NCBI RefSeq assembly: GCF_000272405.2
Contig: NZ_AJZM02000024.1
Location: 1 to 8,602, forward strand
DNA length: 8,602 bases
Origin: Vibrio tasmaniensis 1F-187
Lineage (GTDB): Bacteria > Pseudomonadota > Gammaproteobacteria > Enterobacterales > Vibrionaceae
Reading direction: 5' to 3'
In this document: positions 5,178 to 8,602 of the stretch, in pieces
How positions within the stretch are numbered: position 1 is the stretch's first letter
How the letters are laid out: each line of letters starts with the position of its first letter
Notes under the pieces: model-generated
Database searches by the model: none
Told to the model about the DNA's origin: nothing
The model's input: only the letters and a program-made list of their open reading frames with translations
Translations under genes and position numbers: made by a program

Positions 5178-7163
5178 ATGAATACTAACCAACATGAGGG
5201 TGATGTAACAAATTTTTGGGAACTATTGAGTAATCATAAAATAGAAATTCCTATTATTCAAAGAGATTATGCTCAGGGAAGAAAAGACAAAGAAGAGATT
5301 AGAAATAACTTTCTTAACGCTCTATTTGAAAGCATCACGGAGCATCACCCCATAAAATTAGACTTCATATATGGAAATTTGGAGGCTGGAATTTCTCACC
5401 CTCTAGATGGGCAGCAACGGTTAACGACACTGTTTTTATTGCATTGGTATGCAGCTGTAAAAGAGCAAGTCTTAAACAAAGCTAATATTGAGATATTAAA
5501 AAAATTTACTTATGAAACTAGGATTAGTTCCCGAGAGTTTTGTCATTCTTTAGTATCGAACAAGATAAATTTTCAATATGGATCTGATCCAAGTGAATAT
5601 ATTATTGATTCATCGTGGTTTTTTCTGTCTTGGAAAAAAGACCCAACCATAGACTCCATGTTACGTACAATTGATTCTATACATGAGATATTTCATGACG
5701 TAGATGATCTTTGGGAGCGTTTAACTGGAGATGAGAACCTTATTAGTTTTTACCATATAGAGCTTGAAGGTATTGGGTTGACTGATGACTTGTATATTAA
5801 GATGAATGCTAGAGGGAAATTGCTTTCATCATTTGAAAATTTTAAAGCATCATTTCAAAAACATATTAACGATCATCTTTGGGAAGGTGATGTCGATTTT
5901 GTTGATTCTTTCGCATTGAAAATTGATACTTCTTGGACTGATCTATTTTGGAACGGAGATAATCATATAAATGTAGACTCTGCATTTATTCGCTTTATTG
6001 CAACTACCATAATGTGTAGGAAATCTGTATCTAAAGCTGATAATAGAATGTCTGAGATAAGAAAGTTGCAGGATAATCCTAACCTAGTAAAACCTTCAAT
6101 GTTTGATTCTGATAGTTTTGAGTACTTATGCAAAGCATTTAACAAGTACTACGAACTTAAAAAAAATAATGTGAACTTATCGATAGAGTTTCCGCTTTTC
6201 CAGCATAAACCTGATGGAGACATCTTCACTGCTATTTGCTTTGAAGCAAACAATGCATCATATACTCAGAAAGCCCTTTTTTTTGCGCAAACAGAATTTT
6301 TGCTGAAATCTAAAGATTTTAGTTTAGATGCATTTTATGATTGGATGAGAGTAATTCGGAATATTGTTTCTCGAGGGGATTTAGTGAAAACAGGTGTTAG
6401 ACCTGCAATAATCCGTAGTCCTCAAACTTTTGATGGGGTTATTAATTTAATATCAGAACTTTCAGAAGGCTGTGATGATATATATGGTTACCTAAGAAGT
6501 AATAGGGTTAGGTCATATTTTCAGAAAGAACAAGTAGAAGAAGAAATTCTTAAATCAAAAATAATCAATCTAGATATTAATAATAAGAGTGTAATATTTT
6601 CTGTTGAAGATACGAACTTGTTACAAGGTAAGATTGACTTTGCTCTAAATTGCATAAACTTTAATAAAAATAATCTTTCATCATTTTCAATTGACGATTT
6701 AAAAATAGTTAAAAAAGTCATTGTAGAGAATTTCAATAGTGACTCCGATGTTTCTAACTTAATGAGGAGAGCTTTGCTTACAATTTCAAATAAGGATGGA
6801 GATTTTAGTTACTATGAATATTGGTGGTCATTTTGGAATGTGGTTAGAGCTAATAAACGTTGTCTAATTGACGGCACACTAAGAGCTCTAGAATTTTATA
6901 TTTACGGAAACAATGGGGAGTACTCGATTTATTTAAAAAATCTTATTAGTAGGCTGAAAGATGATGATCTACAAGGGATTGTTGATAAATTTAAGGCACC
7001 AGAAGATATGCCGAATTGGAAAGTTCGCTTGATTAAGGAGCCTAACTTACTGGATGATAATTGTAAGTCGAATCACTTAGCAATTCCGTCAGATGAGAGT
7101 AGTTGCTTTCTATTAAAAAGCATGAGACCACGAGACATTGATGGCTGTTTCGAGGTCAAATAA
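5178..7163 (+). CDS. Large DUF262 protein, second component of the pair
   Basis: A 661-residue protein. The DUF262 domain occupies about 8-230: IPIIQRDYAQGR (24-35), LDGQQRLTTLFLLHWY (76-91) and DLYIKMNARGKLLSSFENFK (204-223), the last being the canonical FxxxNxxGxxLxxxExxK-like segment. Residues 230-430 are largely helical. About 450-661 include a short charged helix (EQVEEEILKSK), a Trp-rich patch (EYWWSFWNVV, 547-556) and a C-terminal WKVRLIKEPNLL (614-625). I see no HNH/DUF1524 triad or other known nuclease motif, so this is probably the NTP-dependent sensor or partner of the preceding protein. The ATG follows the upstream TAA directly. Its ribosome site GAGAAGG (5162-5168) lies inside the previous gene, so translation is probably coupled. 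Codon use is A/T-rich like its partner. A terminator hairpin follows at 7181. Confidence 0.78.
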   Translation: MNTNQHEGDVTNFWELLSNHKIEIPIIQRDYAQGRKDKEEIRNNFLNALFESITEHHPIKLDFIYGNLEAGISHPLDGQQRLTTLFLLHWYAAVKEQVLNKANIEILKKFTYETRISSREFCHSLVSNKINFQYGSDPSEYIIDSSWFFLSWKKDPTIDSMLRTIDSIHEIFHDVDDLWERLTGDENLISFYHIELEGIGLTDDLYIKMNARGKLLSSFENFKASFQKHINDHLWEGDVDFVDSFALKIDTSWTDLFWNGDNHINVDSAFIRFIATTIMCRKSVSKADNRMSEIRKLQDNPNLVKPSMFDSDSFEYLCKAFNKYYELKKNNVNLSIEFPLFQHKPDGDIFTAICFEANNASYTQKALFFAQTEFLLKSKDFSLDAFYDWMRVIRNIVSRGDLVKTGVRPAIIRSPQTFDGVINLISELSEGCDDIYGYLRSNRVRSYFQKEQVEEEILKSKIINLDINNKSVIFSVEDTNLLQGKIDFALNCINFNKNNLSSFSIDDLKIVKKVIVENFNSDSDVSNLMRRALLTISNKDGDFSYYEYWWSFWNVVRANKRCLIDGTLRALEFYIYGNNGEYSIYLKNLISRLKDDDLQGIVDKFKAPEDMPNWKVRLIKEPNLLDDNCKSNHLAIPSDESSCFLLKSMRPRDIDGCFEVK

Positions 7164-7180
7164 GAGCGAAAAGTAGAGAT

Positions 7181-7214
7181 AAGATAAGGTTGAATTCACT
7201 TTAACCTTATCTTT
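7181..7214 (+). terminator. Terminator of the DUF262 operon
   Basis: AAGATAAGGTTGAA (7181-7194) pairs with TTTAACCTTATCTT (7200-7213) around TTCAC, giving 14 pairs with one G-T wobble. It starts 18 nt after the stop codon. The T-run is short (CTTTC), but the long stem makes a terminator likely. Confidence 0.65.
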
Positions 7215-7674
7215 CACCAGTTCAGTTATATGATCTGTTCTAGCAAAATTGGACACCAAGTTTAGCAATTTTCCATACCTGAAGTTATTCGTGGTTTGCT
7301 TATTTTCGATTTTTTAAAACTGATTTTCGTCCAAAAATCAGTCAGCCGAGATTTGGCTCGGTAGGCTTTCGCCTTAATCATCGACGGCTCACTAAGATTG
7401 AATTTTTCGTTGATTCAGTATGAGTTTTGGTTGAATCTAAAAGATGTTGATTTTCGATGCGAGTGGACTAAAAGCTTCACAAACTTACCAGGCATTCTGG
7501 AAGCATATTTCCTTGTCAAGTGTCCGAATCCTTCGCTATGAGCGTTTTAGGCGTTCTGAGTGCTGTTTCTGACAACAAACTTGCGGATTTTACATAATAG
7601 AAATAGTGAACACACCACTTTTGGAATCCTGATGTGATCGTTCATCGTATTTCATTAAAATTTTAGATATTAAG
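7215..7674. other. Non-coding stretch between the two cargo operons
   Basis: No gene is recognised. AAAATTG (7243-7249) and CAATTTT (7266-7272) form an inverted pair around GACACC, which recalls an insertion-sequence end but is unassigned. A 9-bp hairpin is at 7319-7342 and a 5-bp stem CCGAG/CTCGG at 7346-7361, followed by AGGC-TTTC-GCCT. A 42-codon open frame (7444-7572, starting MLIFDASGLK) has no good ribosome site. It could be debris of a repeated element rather than a gene. Confidence 0.4.
7319..7342. repeat. 9-bp stem-loop
   Basis: ACTGATTTT (7319-7327) and AAAATCAGT (7334-7342) pair perfectly around CGTCCA. It is in the non-coding spacer between operons, without a T-run. A second stem, CCGAG/CTCGG (7346-7361), follows at once, so the region can fold as tandem hairpins. 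Confidence 0.5.
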
Positions 7675-7702
7675 TTTACTTGAATATTTCCAAGTGTATA
7701 AT
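7675..7702 (+). promoter_or_regulatory. Promoter of the small-peptide/membrane-protein operon
   Basis: TTTACT (7675-7680), 16 bp and a perfect TATAAT (7697-7702), about 40 bp before the ATG at 7741. The spacer contains an inverted repeat ACTTG (7678-7682) and CAAGT (7691-7695), positioned so that a bound protein would cover the promoter. Confidence 0.55.
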
Positions 7703-7740
7703 TTTAAAAGCTTATATTTGATTATTTATACTGAGAAATA

Positions 7741-7878
7741 ATGGCATCTAAAGAACAACAGAATAAACCACAACAGCCAAGACCTATTACACCAAGTCGT
7801 GATCAAGGTCCTGGTCAGGCGAAACATGATCGCGGTACTAGTAGTGGTGGGCCTAGGAATCCTTACGAAAGAAGATGA
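7741..7878 (+). CDS. 45-residue Pro/Gln/Gly-rich disordered peptide
   Basis: A 45-residue, highly basic, hydrophilic protein without hydrophobic core: MASKEQQNKPQQPRP, then TPSRDQGPGQ, then a Gly/Ser/Arg-rich tail ending PYERR. It is expected to be disordered. Support for it being real: a perfect TATAAT promoter upstream, a GAGA purine stretch 5 nt before the ATG, and a TGA that overlaps the ATG of the next gene as ATGA (7875-7878), the usual form of translational coupling. No known family is recognised. It probably acts with the membrane protein that follows, for example as a cytoplasmic partner or tail, but no function can be given. Confidence 0.55.
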   Translation: MASKEQQNKPQQPRPITPSRDQGPGQAKHDRGTSSGGPRNPYERR

Positions 7879-8270
7879 TGAAATTAAGTGATTCGAGAGA
7901 AAATTATTATACCTTTAGTGGTTCTCTAAGCTCCGTGTGTCGTCAACTTGCGTTTGCCGGTATAGCTGTTTGCTGGGTGTTCACTATAAAAAATGAAACT
8001 AGCTATATTATAGATAAGACGTTGGTTATCGCCTTAATCTCCTTTGTGGCCGGTTTGATTTTTGATCTGTTTCATTATTTCTATGCCAGTTTTGCTTGGG
8101 GCTTTTTTACTCGCTGTAAAGAGAAGGAGCTTTCTGGTCGAGATGAGCTTTTTCAAGCGCCTCTTTGGATTAATTGGCCTACCCTTTTCTTCTTTTGGCT
8201 AAAGCCTATCTCCATGATTTTGGGGTATCTGGTGTTATTTAAATTCCTTTTGAGTTACATAGCGATTTAA
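7875..8270 (+). CDS. Small polytopic inner-membrane protein, unknown function
   Basis: A 131-residue protein that I cannot place in a named family. A polar N-terminus with SRENYYTFSGSLSSVCRQLAFAGIA (7-31) leads into a moderately hydrophobic segment (about 24-38). A long hydrophobic stretch follows (about 49-78, LVIALISF to SFAWGFF), then a charged loop CKEKELSGRDE (81-91), then a last strongly hydrophobic region (about 100-129, rich in Phe, Trp and Leu, with one Lys at 110). Three or four membrane spans are likely. It starts inside the stop codon of the preceding 45-residue peptide (ATGA overlap; the second ATG at 7878 is equally possible), so the two are co-translated. A strong terminator follows at 8319. 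Small membrane proteins in such cargo pairs may be abortive-infection effectors or immunity proteins; that is speculation. Confidence 0.62.
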   Translation: MMKLSDSRENYYTFSGSLSSVCRQLAFAGIAVCWVFTIKNETSYIIDKTLVIALISFVAGLIFDLFHYFYASFAWGFFTRCKEKELSGRDELFQAPLWINWPTLFFFWLKPISMILGYLVLFKFLLSYIAI

Positions 8271-8318
8271 CGTAACTGCACTTAGTGCTCACCCAAACAC
8301 AAACCAACCTTTTGCTAG

Positions 8319-8355
8319 AAACCTTAATCATTGTTGCAATGGTTAAGGTTTTTTT
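8319..8355 (+). terminator. Strong Rho-independent terminator
   Basis: A 15-pair stem with one T-G wobble, AAACCTTAATCATTG (8319-8333) with CAATGGTTAAGGTTT (8337-8351), around triloop TTG. Seven consecutive T (8349-8355) follow. It closes the membrane-protein operon, 48 nt after its stop, and insulates the resolvase region. Confidence 0.85.
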
Positions 8356-8359
8356 AATC

Positions 8360-8480
8360 AATGTTCATTAAGGTGTAACTTTATGAACATTACATTTCAC
8401 CCATCTCAATACTGTCCAATTAGTCTTTGAAATAGCACATGAACATGTACACTAAATGTTTAATTATCTTAATGTTCATT
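8360..8480. promoter_or_regulatory. Probable res (resolution) site and resolvase operator
   Basis: Four copies of the octamer ATGTTCAT lie in 120 bp: forward at 8361-8368, reverse at 8383-8390 and 8439-8446, forward at 8472-8479. The first two form a 28-bp element (8362-8389) whose halves match at 11 of 14 positions, the same length as site I of Tn3/gamma-delta res. TGTCC...GCACA (8413-8439) and the pair at 8439/8472 could be the accessory subsites. Placement directly before a serine resolvase gene is typical, since bound resolvase also represses its own promoter. Subsite assignment is inference. Confidence 0.6.
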
Positions 8481-8494
8481 TTAAGGGGCTTTTC

Positions 8495-8602
8495 ATGAAA
8501 ATTGGCTATGCTCGTGTCAGCACTCAAGACCAAACGCTCTATGTTCAACTTGAACAGCTTAAACATATTGGTTGTGACAAAATTTACCAAGAGCAAGCGA
8601 GC
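8495..8602 (+). CDS. Serine recombinase (resolvase/invertase), N-terminal part
   Basis: The first 36 codons of a serine recombinase, cut off by the window end. MKIGYARVSTQDQTL (1-15) contains the YARVS motif with catalytic Ser9 and Arg7, the nucleophile and active-site arginine of the resolvase/invertase family. QLEQLKHIGCDKIYQEQAS continues the Rossmann-like catalytic fold. AAGG(GG) (8483-8488) lies 6-11 nt before the ATG and supports the start. The ATGTTCAT-motif cluster just upstream fits a res site, so this is most likely a resolvase that resolves plasmid multimers or transposon cointegrates. An invertase cannot be excluded from the N-terminus alone. Confidence 0.88.
   Translation, partial: MKIGYARVSTQDQTLYVQLEQLKHIGCDKIYQEQAS

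Noticed and set aside
5380..5386. TTGGAGG in the second DUF262 gene, complementary to the CCTCCAA loop of the candidate small RNA
   Set aside because: A 7-base match inside a coding region, far from any start codon, is expected by chance.
5963..6145. Minus-strand frame inside the second DUF262 gene
   Set aside because: Antisense shadow of a well-supported long gene; no ribosome site or motif.
6521..6736. Minus-strand frame inside the second DUF262 gene
   Set aside because: Antisense shadow; composition simply reflects the complement of A/T-rich coding sequence.

Overview
The window looks like part of a gammaproteobacterial plasmid, or another mobile replicon, from a Vibrionaceae/Shewanella-like marine host. 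This assignment is inference. It rests on the A/T-rich composition, an S24 (CI/LexA-like) repressor, a TraY-like ribbon-helix-helix protein, a small winged-helix protein followed by an iteron-bearing non-coding region, an IS91-family remnant and a serine resolvase with a res-like site. No rRNA, tRNA or CRISPR array is visible.

Layout. Positions 1-1073 form a divergent control module. A short TraY-like protein is transcribed leftwards and an S24-peptidase repressor rightwards. Between them lie two good promoters and a near-palindromic operator candidate. Positions 1074-1500 hold no convincing protein gene but are dense in RNA structure: a strong promoter, three hairpins, a bidirectional terminator, and a candidate antisense promoter facing back. 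They lead into a small winged-helix protein (1501-2004) that is probably the replication initiator. Positions 2005-2624 are the likely origin, with tandem 15-bp repeats bracketed by an inverted repeat. A small membrane-anchored zinc-ribbon protein follows (2625-2882), then a decayed IS91 transposase fragment (about 2941-3165, minus strand) and GC-rich hairpins.

The main cargo is at 3510-7163: two large, directly abutting genes that both carry the DUF262 (GmrS/SspE-like) DGQQR motif. The first also has a DUF1524/HNH-like C-terminus. The second is a longer DUF262 protein with no recognisable nuclease. The pair looks like a two-component anti-phage or type IV restriction-like operon. It is more A/T-rich than its flanks and is closed by a strong hairpin.

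Further right, after about 500 bp of non-coding, hairpin-bearing DNA, is a second small cargo operon. It encodes a 45-residue Pro/Gln/Gly-rich peptide overlapping by 4 nt a 131-residue membrane protein, with its own promoter and terminator. The window ends inside a serine resolvase gene preceded by a cluster of ATGTTCAT motifs, including a symmetrical 28-bp site, as expected for a res/multimer-resolution locus.

Taken together, the window reads as a plasmid backbone (transfer-associated regulator, repressor, rep/ori, resolvase) carrying two accessory modules. The DUF262 pair is the best candidate for an under-described system.
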